Shown here: positions 14,779 to 25,772 of the stretch, piece after piece
Position numbering within the stretch: position 1 is the stretch's first letter
Layout: every line of letters begins with the position of its first letter
Source: an uncultured Myxococcales bacterium
GTDB taxonomy: Bacteria; Myxococcota_A; UBA9042
Direction of reading: 5' to 3'
Length of the DNA: 37,169 bases
NCBI GenBank assembly: GCA_903924465.1
Contig: CAIYBN010000048.1
Location: forward strand, 1-37,169
Made by a program: the position numbers and the translations under genes
Notes under the pieces: model-generated
The model's input: only the letters and a program-made list of their open reading frames with translations
Told to the model about the DNA's origin: nothing
Database searches by the model: none

Positions 14779-16176
14779 TCAGATGTTCACAGCCCTGCCA
14801 TCAACCGCGAGCGCGGCTTCCTTGACGACCTCGGCGAGCGATGGATGGGCGTGACAGGTCCGCGCGATGTCCTCGCTCGATGCGCCAAACGCCATAGCGG
14901 CCGCCACTTCGGCGATCAAATCTCCGGCGCGCGGTCCGATGATCGCGCAGCCCAACACCCGATCCGTCTGCGCGTCAGCGAGAATCTTCACGAAGCCGTC
15001 CGTGTGTCCGAGCGCGATCGCGCGGGCATTCGCAGCAAACGGAAAACTGCCCTTGCGGTAGCTGATTTCAGCCTTCTTCAGGTCTTCTTCACTCTTGCCG
15101 ACCGTGGCAATTTCCGGTTCCGTGTAGACCACGCCGGGCACCAAATTGTAGTCCACATGTCCGTAGCCATTGACAATTTGCTCGACACAGGCAACTGCAT
15201 CTTCTTCGGCCTTGTGTGCGAGCATCGGGCCGTGAATGACATCACCGACCGCGTAGACGCCAGCCGCCGAGGTGCGGAAATGCCCGTCCACCGGAATTTG
15301 GCCGCGGGTATCTGTTGTGATTCCGCAGCTTTCCAGCGCCAGACCTTGGGTATTGGGTTTGCGACCTACAGCCAAGAGCACGTGACTACAACGGATCGAC
15401 TCGGCGTCTGCGATGTCCACGACGACCTGATCGCCGTCCAGCCGAGCGCCGGTTACCCGCACGCCCAGCTTGAAGTCCACGCCTTGACGCTTGAACAACT
15501 TCTGCGCCAGCGTTGCCACTTCCGCGTCGGTGCCGGCCAGGATGCGGTCCATGTACTCCAGGACTGTGACCTTCGCGCCCAGCCGCAACCACACGCTGCC
15601 CAGTTCCAGGCCGATGACGCCGCCGCCGATCACGACCAGGTGTTCCGGAACCGCTTGCCAGGCCAGCGCTTCCGTCGACGTGCCGATGCGGTTGTCGTCC
15701 AGTTCTACACCTTTCAGCGGTGTCACAACCGAGCCAGTCGCCACGATGATGTGCTGTGCCGCAATCGCGGTCTCGGTCCCGTCGTTCGCCGTGACCACGA
15801 CGCGTCCCGGGCCGTCCAGGCGGCCAAGCCCCAGAAAACGCGTCACTTTGTTCTTCTTGAACAGCCCGGCGATGCCGCCCGTCAACTGGGTCACGATCGT
15901 TTCCTTGCGCTTTTGCATCGTCGCAAGGTCAAGCGTCACATTCTCTGCCAAAACGCCATGTTTCTTGAGGGTATTTTTCGTTTCCAGAAACTTCTCGCTG
16001 GACTCGAGCAGCGCCTTGGACGGCACGCAGCCGACGCGCAGGCACGTACCGCCCAGCCGTGGTTCGACTTCCACGCACGCGACTTTCTGCCCCAGTTGCG
16101 CGGCGCGAATGGCGCCCGTGTAGCCGGCTGGACCGCCGCCGATGAAGATCACGTCGAACGTCTGCAACTCGCTCAT
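14779..16176 (-). CDS. lpdA: dihydrolipoyl dehydrogenase (E3)
   Basis: This 465-residue flavoprotein reoxidises the dihydrolipoyl arm of the 2-oxoglutarate dehydrogenase E2 with NAD+. It has the FAD-binding IGGGPAGYTGAI (12-23), redox disulfide Cys45/Cys50 in GGTCLRVGCVPSK, NAD-binding VIGGGVIGLELGS, the second FAD segment YAVGDV, and the C-terminal HAHPSLAE with the His444-Glu449 dyad. The family usually has Asn where this protein has Arg47 between the cysteines. It is the third gene of the sucA-sucB-lpdA operon, 12 bases after sucB, so it is probably dedicated to this complex. Confidence 0.95.
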   Translation of the reverse strand: MSELQTFDVIFIGGGPAGYTGAIRAAQLGQKVACVEVEPRLGGTCLRVGCVPSKALLESSEKFLETKNTLKKHGVLAENVTLDLATMQKRKETIVTQLTGGIAGLFKKNKVTRFLGLGRLDGPGRVVVTANDGTETAIAAQHIIVATGSVVTPLKGVELDDNRIGTSTEALAWQAVPEHLVVIGGGVIGLELGSVWLRLGAKVTVLEYMDRILAGTDAEVATLAQKLFKRQGVDFKLGVRVTGARLDGDQVVVDIADAESIRCSHVLLAVGRKPNTQGLALESCGITTDTRGQIPVDGHFRTSAAGVYAVGDVIHGPMLAHKAEEDAVACVEQIVNGYGHVDYNLVPGVVYTEPEIATVGKSEEDLKKAEISYRKGSFPFAANARAIALGHTDGFVKILADAQTDRVLGCAIIGPRAGDLIAEVAAAMAFGASSEDIARTCHAHPSLAEVVKEAALAVDGRAVNI

Positions 16177-16188
16177 TTTCAGATCCTT

Positions 16189-17454
16189 TTAGATATCCAA
16201 GAGCAACCGCTCGGGCGCTTCCAGACTCTGCTTGAGGCGCACCAGGAAGCTCACCGCCTCGCGGCCGTCAATCAGCCGGTGGTCGTAGCTCAGCGCGAGG
16301 TACATCATCGGCCGCAGGAGAATTTGGCCGTTCACGCCGATTGGCCGCTCGATGATGTTGTGCATGCCGAGGATCGCCGACTGCGGCGGATTCAGGATCG
16401 GCGTCGACATCATCGAGCCGTAGACGCCGCCGTTCGAGATGGAGAACGTGCCACCGGTCAGTTCCTCTAGCTTGAGCGTTCCAGCCTTGGCGCGTGCACC
16501 AAAGTCTGCCAAATTTTTCTCGATCTGCGCGAGACTCAGTTGGTCCACGTCGCGCAGAATCGGCACGACCAGCCCTTTGCCGCCGCCGACCGCGACGCCG
16601 ATGTCGTAAAAATGCTGGTAGATGATATCCGTGCCGCGCAACTGCCCATTTACGCCGGGGAATTCCTTCAACGCCGCGACGGAAGCCTTGATGAAGAAAC
16701 TCATGAAACCGAGCTTGATGCCGTGCTTCGCGACAAACGATTCCTGATGCTTTTTGCGCAGTTCAGAGATCGCGCTCATGTCGACTTCATTGAACGTCGT
16801 CAAGATCGCCGCGGAATGCTGAGCCTGGACCAGGCGCTCGGCGACGCGACGGCGCAGCGGCGTCATCGGCACGATCTCCACGCGACGGTCGCCGGCCACG
16901 GCTGCAGCTGGCGTGACGGCGACAGCCTTGGCGGCAACCGGTGCAGCGGGAGCGGGCGCGGCGTAGACCAGCGGAATCGCGGTCCCGGCAGAAAGGCTTC
17001 CGGCAACCGGCTTTTCGGCCACGGCGCGCTGGGCATCTTCCTTCAGCACGCGACCACCCGGGCCCGTTCCGTGCGCCAGGGCAGCATCCACCGCTGCTTC
17101 CGCCAGGACGCGACGGGCCGCTGGCATGACCACAGTTTCGCCCGCCGTTGCCTTCGCGGGTGGAGCAGCTTCCGCCACGGCCGCAGCGACCGGCGTGGCA
17201 GTTGCCGCCGGCTGCGCAGATTCCTCAATGGTTGCGAGGATATCGCCAATCGCCGCGGTTTCGCCGACCTTCTTCAAGGGTTGTCCCAAAATGCCTGCGA
17301 CGGGCGCGGGCACCTCGACGTTGACCTTGTCCGTCTCCAGCGACACGACCGTTTCGTCCAGCGCGACCCAGGATCCCGGCGCCTTGAGCCATTGCCCAAT
17401 CACCACCTCCGTGATCGATTCCCCTACCGCCGGCACTTTGATGTTCACTGCCAT
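16189..17454 (-). CDS. sucB: 2-oxoglutarate dehydrogenase E2, dihydrolipoyl succinyltransferase
   Basis: This 421-residue core subunit transfers the succinyl group to CoA. One lipoyl domain (2-77) carries the lipoylated Lys43 in ETDKVNVEV. An Ala/Pro linker leads to a peripheral-subunit-binding domain (about 110-145, [10 protein letters not shown]...[11 protein letters not shown]), another Ala/Pro linker, and the catalytic domain ending in [13 protein letters not shown] with His392 and Asp396. The ATG at 17454 has GGAAGGG upstream and gives the normal [13 protein letters not shown] start; the frame extends to 17472 without support. It lies between sucA (57 bases) and lpdA (12 bases). Confidence 0.95.
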   Translation of the reverse strand: MAVNIKVPAVGESITEVVIGQWLKAPGSWVALDETVVSLETDKVNVEVPAPVAGILGQPLKKVGETAAIGDILATIEESAQPAATATPVAAAVAEAAPPAKATAGETVVMPAARRVLAEAAVDAALAHGTGPGGRVLKEDAQRAVAEKPVAGSLSAGTAIPLVYAAPAPAAPVAAKAVAVTPAAAVAGDRRVEIVPMTPLRRRVAERLVQAQHSAAILTTFNEVDMSAISELRKKHQESFVAKHGIKLGFMSFFIKASVAALKEFPGVNGQLRGTDIIYQHFYDIGVAVGGGKGLVVPILRDVDQLSLAQIEKNLADFGARAKAGTLKLEELTGGTFSISNGGVYGSMMSTPILNPPQSAILGMHNIIERPIGVNGQILLRPMMYLALSYDHRLIDGREAVSFLVRLKQSLEAPERLLLDI

Positions 17455-17511
17455 GAGTTGCCCTTCCTGCACGAAAACGAAGACTTGCCGCGACTGCCGA
17501 ACCGCAACGCG

Positions 17512-20286
<2,775 letters not shown>

Positions 20287-20426
20287 GAGGTTTCGTTGGG
20301 AGGCGTCGAGCTGCCGACTGCGATCCGTTCCGGGAAAGTAGAGGCGGGTGGACGGCCGCGTCCATCCGAACGCCAAGCAGGATGCGCGCCGCCGGTGAGA
20401 AAGTCGAGCGTCCGCCGCGCGAATGC

Positions 20427-20456
20427 TTGCTTGCCAAGGACTTCCGCAGCTATCCT
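20427..20456 (+). promoter_or_regulatory. candidate sigma-70-type promoter of glk
   Basis: TTGCTT (20427-20432) and TATCCT (20451-20456) are separated by 18 bases. The start codon of glk is about 80 bases downstream. The -10 core lies within AGCTATCCT, a motif that recurs before other plus-strand genes in this window (21557, 30029, 31221). Confidence 0.35.
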
Positions 20457-20534
20457 GAGCAGCGGAAGGAAGCCATGCGAAGCGCTTGCAAGTGCGAAAA
20501 TTTGCCGAACGAGTTGCATCGGCAGGTGGCCTGA

Positions 20535-21530
20535 ATGTCGATTCTCGCAGGCGATGTTGGCGCCACCCACGCGCGCCTGCGCCTGGTGCGCGATGCGGTG
20601 GACGGGCCGACGATCGTCCGTGAAGCGCGCCTGTTGAGTCGTGATTTCAATGGTCTTTCAACGCTGCTACAGACGTTCCTGCGGCCGGACGACGCATTGC
20701 AGGCGGTGGCACTGGGCATTGCCGCGCCGGTTATCGATGGAAACGCCCGGTTCACGAACCTGCCCTGGCCCAACGTGTCGGAGGCGGAGCTGCAGCGGTT
20801 GCTTCAGGTGCCTGTGCGATTACTCAATGATCTCGAGGCAATGGCCAGTGGTGTGCTGACGATCGCCGAGCGGGAACGGCACGTGTTGCAGGCCGGCACG
20901 CGTCGGGAAGGGCCGCTGGCCGTGATCGCGCCGGGCACGGGTCTGGGACAAGCGATCGTTTGGCAGGCACACGGTCAGACACATGTGCAGGCAACTGAAG
21001 GTGGCCACGTCGATTTTGCGCCGCAGGAAGACGTCGATGTGGCGCTTTGGCAGTTCGCCCGCGCCGAGTGGCAGCACGTGTCGTGGGAACGTGTCGTTTC
21101 CGGTCCTGGGCTCCACGTGATCTGGCGCTGTCTGACGGAACGTCTCGGCGAACCAGCCTGTGCCGGCGTGCAAACGGCGGTCGAAACGGGCGCAGATGTA
21201 CCTGCGATCATTGGCCAACATGGCGTGTCCGGAGCGTGTCCGAGTTGCGGCAAGGCCGTCCGGTGGCTCGTACGGCTCTTGGGCGCGCAAGCCGGCAACC
21301 TCGCGCTGACGGTCTGGTCGGTGGGCGGCGTCTATCTGGCGGGCGGGCTCACGGAACACCTGTGGCCGATTCTGCACGAGGGGCCATTTCTCCAAGCCTT
21401 TCAGGCCAAAGGCCGCTACGAAAGCGTGATGCGGCAGATGCCCGTCTATGCGCTGCGTGATGCTGCGCTGGCGCTGAACGGCGCGACTCAAGCTGGTTTG
21501 ACCTTGGCGCGGGCCGGCGTTGGTCACTGA
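20535..21530 (+). CDS. glk: glucokinase
   Basis: This 331-residue protein phosphorylates glucose with ATP to glucose 6-phosphate in the cytoplasm. It follows the proteobacterial Glk plan: GDVGATHARL (6-15, phosphate loop), GIAAPV, LLNDLEAMA (with the catalytic-type Asp), IAPGTGLGQAIV, EGGHVDFAP (sugar-binding Glu and His), and the C-terminal AGNLALTVWSVGGVYLAGGL. GGCAGGTGG precedes the ATG at 20535 at suitable spacing. An ACPSCGKAV segment adds two Cys not typical of the enterobacterial enzyme. Divergent from the sucABlpd operon. Confidence 0.93.
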   Translation: MSILAGDVGATHARLRLVRDAVDGPTIVREARLLSRDFNGLSTLLQTFLRPDDALQAVALGIAAPVIDGNARFTNLPWPNVSEAELQRLLQVPVRLLNDLEAMASGVLTIAERERHVLQAGTRREGPLAVIAPGTGLGQAIVWQAHGQTHVQATEGGHVDFAPQEDVDVALWQFARAEWQHVSWERVVSGPGLHVIWRCLTERLGEPACAGVQTAVETGADVPAIIGQHGVSGACPSCGKAVRWLVRLLGAQAGNLALTVWSVGGVYLAGGLTEHLWPILHEGPFLQAFQAKGRYESVMRQMPVYALRDAALALNGATQAGLTLARAGVGH

Positions 21531-21534
21531 GCGG

Positions 21535-21562
21535 TTGAATCCCTGCCAGATTCCGCTATCTT
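21535..21562 (+). promoter_or_regulatory. candidate sigma-70-type promoter of the secreted protein/metalloprotease unit
   Basis: TTGAAT (21535-21540) and TATCTT (21557-21562) are separated by 16 bases. Transcription would begin near 21569, about 30 bases before the ATG at 21601. The -10 is inside CCGCTATCTTTGG, like the element at 31221. Confidence 0.45.
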
Positions 21563-21600
21563 TGGGTCCGTGCGCACCGCCGCGCGAAGCGAGTCCAGTC

Positions 21601-22248
21601 ATGTCCACCTGTTTTCGTGTCCTGCTGAGCTGTCTGCTGACTTCACTGGCCATTTTGCTTGCCCCGCCGGCGCAGGCGATGACGGTGCTCGCCGTGGACT
21701 TGCCGCAACTGGTGCAGACTTCCGAACTCGTGCTGCATGGCAAAGTGGTCGCCGTGCAAAGCCGCGATCGACGTGCCGACGGGCATGGCGTGTGGACAGA
21801 AATGACCCTGGAAGTCACCGACGCGTGGAAGGGCGGCGAAGTGCTGAAAGTCAGCCCCGCGCGCGTGGGCAAGCGCTTCACGTGGGCGCATCCGGGTGGG
21901 CTGCGCTCGGACGGCTTGATGGTATCTGTACCCGGGATGCCGGCGTTTGCCGTCGGTGAAGAAGTGGTCGTTGCGCTGGAGAAGACCGCGCAGGGCTACG
22001 TGACGTGCGGCGGACCGCAGGGCAAGTGGACGGTGCAGACCGACAAACAAGGCAAGCAGACAGTGCGGCGCGAGATGCCAGACGTGCACTTCTTGCTGCA
22101 AAACCGTCAGACTGGCGCCGTGGCGCCGACAAATCCGCCGGTGGCGAACGCCAAGACGCTGGCCGAGTTCAAGGCGGATGTGCTTGCCGCGCAGAAGGCT
22201 GCGCCGTTGCCCGTCGTGGCGCCGATTCCGGTCCAGCGCGTCAAATAG
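21601..22248 (+). CDS. secreted protein of unknown function, partner of the metalloprotease
   Basis: This 215-residue protein has a Sec signal peptide (about 1-27, ending PAQA). The mature part starts MTVLAVDLPQLVQTSELVLHG and is beta-rich (TEMTLEVTDAWKGGE, PGMPAFAVGEEVVVAL, GGPQGKWTV). This pattern is familiar from short exported proteins in Myxococcota that sit beside matrixin-like proteases; no enzymatic motif is seen. ATG 21601 was chosen because it opens the signal peptide; the frame extends back to 21520 inside the glk stop region. The metalloprotease gene starts 39 bases downstream, so they probably share the promoter at 21535. Confidence 0.75.
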   Translation: MSTCFRVLLSCLLTSLAILLAPPAQAMTVLAVDLPQLVQTSELVLHGKVVAVQSRDRRADGHGVWTEMTLEVTDAWKGGEVLKVSPARVGKRFTWAHPGGLRSDGLMVSVPGMPAFAVGEEVVVALEKTAQGYVTCGGPQGKWTVQTDKQGKQTVRREMPDVHFLLQNRQTGAVAPTNPPVANAKTLAEFKADVLAAQKAAPLPVVAPIPVQRVK

Positions 22249-22287
22249 ACGCATGTTCACGTCAAGCTTTACCTGGAGTTGACGCCG

Positions 22288-24669
22288 ATGCGGTCGTTCA
22301 TCCACTTGCTCCTTCGGCCCGCGCTGCTCGCCATCGTCTTGATGCCACAGACGCTTTGGGCGTTTTCTGTCGGTGTGCCGCAGACCGGATCGCACAACTT
22401 TTTGCACTGGACCCAAACCAGTGTGCCGTATTACGTGCACGCGTCCGGCGCACCGGGCACGACGCCGGCGGCAACCACGGCTCAGCTGCAACTCGGATTC
22501 CAGGGTTGGATGGATGTGGCGTGTGGCAACCTGCAGTTCGCGTTGAACCACCACTGCACGGCGGCGGGAACGTGCACCTACGACAAGGGCGTCAACTGTA
22601 CTGCGGATGCGGATTGTCCCAGCGCCAAGAACCTCAATCTGACGCCGTTGGGCACGACGAACAGCCGCAACGAATTGGGCTTTGTGACCACGAATGCTTG
22701 GACTTTCGGCGCCTACGTGCTCGGCGTGACTTCGCCGTCGTTTGATCCGCAGACGGGCAAAATTTACGAAGCGGACATCGCGTTCAACGGCTACTACTAC
22801 AACTGGGTCGCGAATTTTGCCGATGCGGGGCCGTGGAGCCAAACGCCGACACCGACGTCCAAGACCAAAATGCACCTGCTGAGCGTGGCGATTCACGAGG
22901 AAGGTCACTTTTTTGGCGCGCAGCACGTGCTGAAGAACTACTCGCAGACCGATCCGCCGACCATGGCCCCGGAAGTGGATCCCAACGGCGCGACTGCGAC
23001 GCTTTCAGCTGATGACCAGAAGATCATTTGCTTTTTGAATCCGAAGACACCGTACACGTGCGCCGCCGACGCCGATTGCCCGTACATCAACGGCACCGAC
23101 AGCAGCGGCCAGGAGTACTACGCGGCGAAAATGAACTGCGACACGACGACGTCGAAGTGCTCCTGGACGGCAACCGGCACGACGCCCACACCGGGCAAGC
23201 TCGGCGCCGTGTGCAGCCTGGACACGGATTGCGCCTCGCCGTTGTTCTGCCAGCCGGTCGATACCACGTCGTACTGCAGCCAGCTGTGCCAAACCGCGTC
23301 GTCGACCTGCGGTACCGGCTTTGCATGCATTGGCTACCAGAACGGCAACGGGCAGGGCGCGTGCGTTCCTTCCACGGGCGGCTCGACCGGTCCGACGGCC
23401 AACGCGGGCGATCCGTGTGCCGCCGACACCGATTGCACCACCAACATGTGTTTCAACAAGGTGTGCGGGGTGGCGTGCACGGTCGCCAACCCAACGCAAT
23501 GCGCCGCGACGCAGGACTGCCAATCCACCGGCACGACCGGCAAAGGCGTCTGCGTGGCCGGCAGCGGCAAGAAGGCCGTCGGCGCCGCGTGTGCGGATTC
23601 CAGCGAATGCCAATCGGCCGCGTGCGTTGCGGGATCTTGTCGCGCGAAGTGCGTGAGCACGTCCGGGTGTCCCAGCGGACAGGGCTGCACTGTACAACCC
23701 GAAGGCTATTCCGCGTGCGTGCCCGGCACCGGTGGCAAACTGCCGGTCGGCGCGCAGTGCACGACGACGACGGACTGCGTGAGCGGGACAAGTTGTGTCA
23801 AGCTCAACGCCAACGACGCCCAAAGCTGGTGCCGCAAACCGTGCGCGCAAACCGCCGATTGCACGGGAACCGACGTGTGCGCGGCGCAGGCTGACGGTTC
23901 ACAGGCGTGCATTCCGGCCGCGGCGAACAAGAAGAATATTGGCGAGAACTGCGGCGCTTCAGACAGTTGCGCGAGCGGATTGTGCGTCGCGGGCTTGAAC
24001 ACGCAGAGTTGCACGCAGGTCTGCACGGTGGGCGACGTGACAACGTGTCCCTGCAGCTTTGAGTGCCTGAACACGACGGCGGGCGGATTGTGCTTTGCCG
24101 GCAAGAAGATCGCGTGCGTGCCCGCGGGCGGCGCATGTGGCGCAACCAGCGAGTGCGCGGGCGGAACCTGCACGGCGGGCAAGTGCGTCGGCGGACAGCC
24201 GCCCGATCCGGTCGGCGGCACAACGGGCGAAGGGGGTGCTTGCACGATCACATCGACGCCGAGCAATTGTGCGGTCGGGCTGAGTTGCCAACGCGTGGCG
24301 GCCGATGGCGCGACGGGAAATTGCCACGCCGCGGGCGGAAAGGCGAACTACGAGCCGTGCGCCGCCGACACCGATTGCGCCTCGCTCTTCTGTGCGCCCG
24401 ATATCACCGCTGGCGGCGCCACCCGGTGCCAGACGCCGTGTGACCCGAGCAACAACCAATGCGGCACCGGTATGGGCTGCGCCGCGGTCAATATCCAAGT
24501 CGGCGGCTGCTACCTGCTCGCCGCAGTCGCTGGAACTACGGGCGGCGCGTCAGACGGTGGATCTGGCTCGGCATCCGGGTGCGCGGTCGGCAGGACCGGG
24601 GCCGCGAGCGCGATTTTGGCGCTGCTTGGATGCGCGGGCTTGGTCTGGCGTCGGCGGCGCAAAGTCTAG
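22288..24669 (+). CDS. matrixin-like zinc metalloprotease with Cys-rich repeats and MYXO-CTERM-like tail
   Basis: This protein of about 793 residues has a signal peptide (about 1-25, TLWA-FSV). An N-terminal protease domain contains the metzincin zinc site HEEGHFFGAQH, which fits HExGHxxGxxH. A long region follows with many short Cys-rich modules of the kind GDPCAADTDCTTNMCFNKVC and GAACADSSECQSAACVAGSC. After a Gly/Ser-rich linker (GGASDGGSGSASGC) the protein ends with a hydrophobic helix and RRRRK, the layout of a MYXO-CTERM sorting signal. It should be surface-displayed or released. ATG 22288 has GGAG ten bases upstream; a TTG at 22279 is too close to that site. Its TAG stop overlaps the stop of the convergent acetyltransferase gene in CTAG. 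Confidence 0.85.
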   Translation: MRSFIHLLLRPALLAIVLMPQTLWAFSVGVPQTGSHNFLHWTQTSVPYYVHASGAPGTTPAATTAQLQLGFQGWMDVACGNLQFALNHHCTAAGTCTYDKGVNCTADADCPSAKNLNLTPLGTTNSRNELGFVTTNAWTFGAYVLGVTSPSFDPQTGKIYEADIAFNGYYYNWVANFADAGPWSQTPTPTSKTKMHLLSVAIHEEGHFFGAQHVLKNYSQTDPPTMAPEVDPNGATATLSADDQKIICFLNPKTPYTCAADADCPYINGTDSSGQEYYAAKMNCDTTTSKCSWTATGTTPTPGKLGAVCSLDTDCASPLFCQPVDTTSYCSQLCQTASSTCGTGFACIGYQNGNGQGACVPSTGGSTGPTANAGDPCAADTDCTTNMCFNKVCGVACTVANPTQCAATQDCQSTGTTGKGVCVAGSGKKAVGAACADSSECQSAACVAGSCRAKCVSTSGCPSGQGCTVQPEGYSACVPGTGGKLPVGAQCTTTTDCVSGTSCVKLNANDAQSWCRKPCAQTADCTGTDVCAAQADGSQACIPAAANKKNIGENCGASDSCASGLCVAGLNTQSCTQVCTVGDVTTCPCSFECLNTTAGGLCFAGKKIACVPAGGACGATSECAGGTCTAGKCVGGQPPDPVGGTTGEGGACTITSTPSNCAVGLSCQRVAADGATGNCHAAGGKANYEPCAADTDCASLFCAPDITAGGATRCQTPCDPSNNQCGTGMGCAAVNIQVGGCYLLAAVAGTTGGASDGGSGSASGCAVGRTGAASAILALLGCAGLVWRRRRKV

Positions 24670-25682
24670 CACCAGCCAAAGCGTTCAATCCCCGCCCAAA
24701 CCAGCGGAAACGGACGCTTTTCATCCAACCACGTGAGCATCGGCAGCGACGACTCCCGGTCACGGGCCAACGCATTCGGCGGCTGAAGCTCTGGCGCGCG
24801 GTAGGGATCCAATCCGGTGTCCCGATCCGCGTCCCACCAGATGACCCGTTGGAGCGACTGATCAATGGCCTGCGCCGCGGCCGCTTGCGCGAGGATCGCG
24901 GCGTCCTGGGGGCTGCGCGGCCGCCACAGGAGCGCGTGCAGCACGGTCTCCCCCGCATCGGTCGCCCAGAGCATGTAGCCGCCATCGGGACCACGCGCGC
25001 CGATCACAATGGGCGGCTGTTGGCCCCGCGCCCAGGCGCGAAACTGGCTGCGGACAGTGAACCAGGCGATGCGTTCGGCATTGGGCACCTCGACGATCGC
25101 GGGCACCGACGTCATGGCCAACCGCGAATGCACGTGCCGCGGCTCCTCTTTGATCAAATCGGCCACTTCGGCCAGGGTAATCTCGTCGGCTGCCTCTGGC
25201 CACGGTTCGCCAGCAACGGGTCGAACGGTCTCGCGAGAAGGATGGAGGAAATAGCCAGCACGGCGATACAGGCCAGGGCCGACGTCTGAATACAGCGCCG
25301 CACCTGCCACACCTTCAAATTTCAGCCGGGAACTCAGTTCCTGCATCAGGATTCCGGCGTAGCCCTGCATCCGCAGACGCGGTTCAACCAGCACGGATGC
25401 AACGGTTTCCAGCTTCAAGCCGTTCAAGTCGCCTTCTGCTTCGCCGTACCAGATCTGCGCCGCGTAGGTTTCGCAACTTGCCAGAATTTCGTCGCAATCA
25501 TTCTTCAGCAGCCACATGCGCATCGCTTTCCGGCACAGCTCGCCGTCGTTGAGCGCTTCTTCCCGCCGCAGGTACAAGTCCAGCGGCATACCGCCGCCCC
25601 ACGCGTGATGGTGGTGCCGCCAGCGCTGCGCCATCTCCAGGTGGCTTGCTTGTACGAGCTGAAAGGTATCTGGCTGACTCAT
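24666..25682 (-). CDS. GNAT acetyltransferase, LYC1-like
   Basis: This 338-residue protein has a GNAT core: CETYAAQIWYG (70-80), SVLVEPRLRMQGYAGILM (96-113, acetyl-CoA loop RMQGYAG), then ALYSDVGPGLYRRAGY. The CETY and LYSDxG...Y...GY spacing resembles the fungal lysine acetyltransferase LYC1 family, and the C-terminal half has a long extra domain as in LYC1. The substrate is unknown. The ATG at 25682 has a perfect GGAGGT five bases upstream. The gene converges with the metalloprotease gene, overlapping by four bases, and is divergent from the C45-like lipoprotein with 90 bases between. Confidence 0.78.
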   Translation of the reverse strand: MSQPDTFQLVQASHLEMAQRWRHHHHAWGGGMPLDLYLRREEALNDGELCRKAMRMWLLKNDCDEILASCETYAAQIWYGEAEGDLNGLKLETVASVLVEPRLRMQGYAGILMQELSSRLKFEGVAGAALYSDVGPGLYRRAGYFLHPSRETVRPVAGEPWPEAADEITLAEVADLIKEEPRHVHSRLAMTSVPAIVEVPNAERIAWFTVRSQFRAWARGQQPPIVIGARGPDGGYMLWATDAGETVLHALLWRPRSPQDAAILAQAAAAQAIDQSLQRVIWWDADRDTGLDPYRAPELQPPNALARDRESSLPMLTWLDEKRPFPLVWAGIERFGWC

Positions 25683-25772
25683 CGGACCTCCGTCTCGCTT
25701 GTAGCACGATGGCGCAACGGAGGACAGACCGGCCTCTTGCAAGCCCGGCGCGTTGCGGGCAGGATGCGGCAG

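Noticed and set aside
14845..16470. Plus-strand open frame of 541 codons
   Set aside because: It is antisense to lpdA, whose identity is certain.
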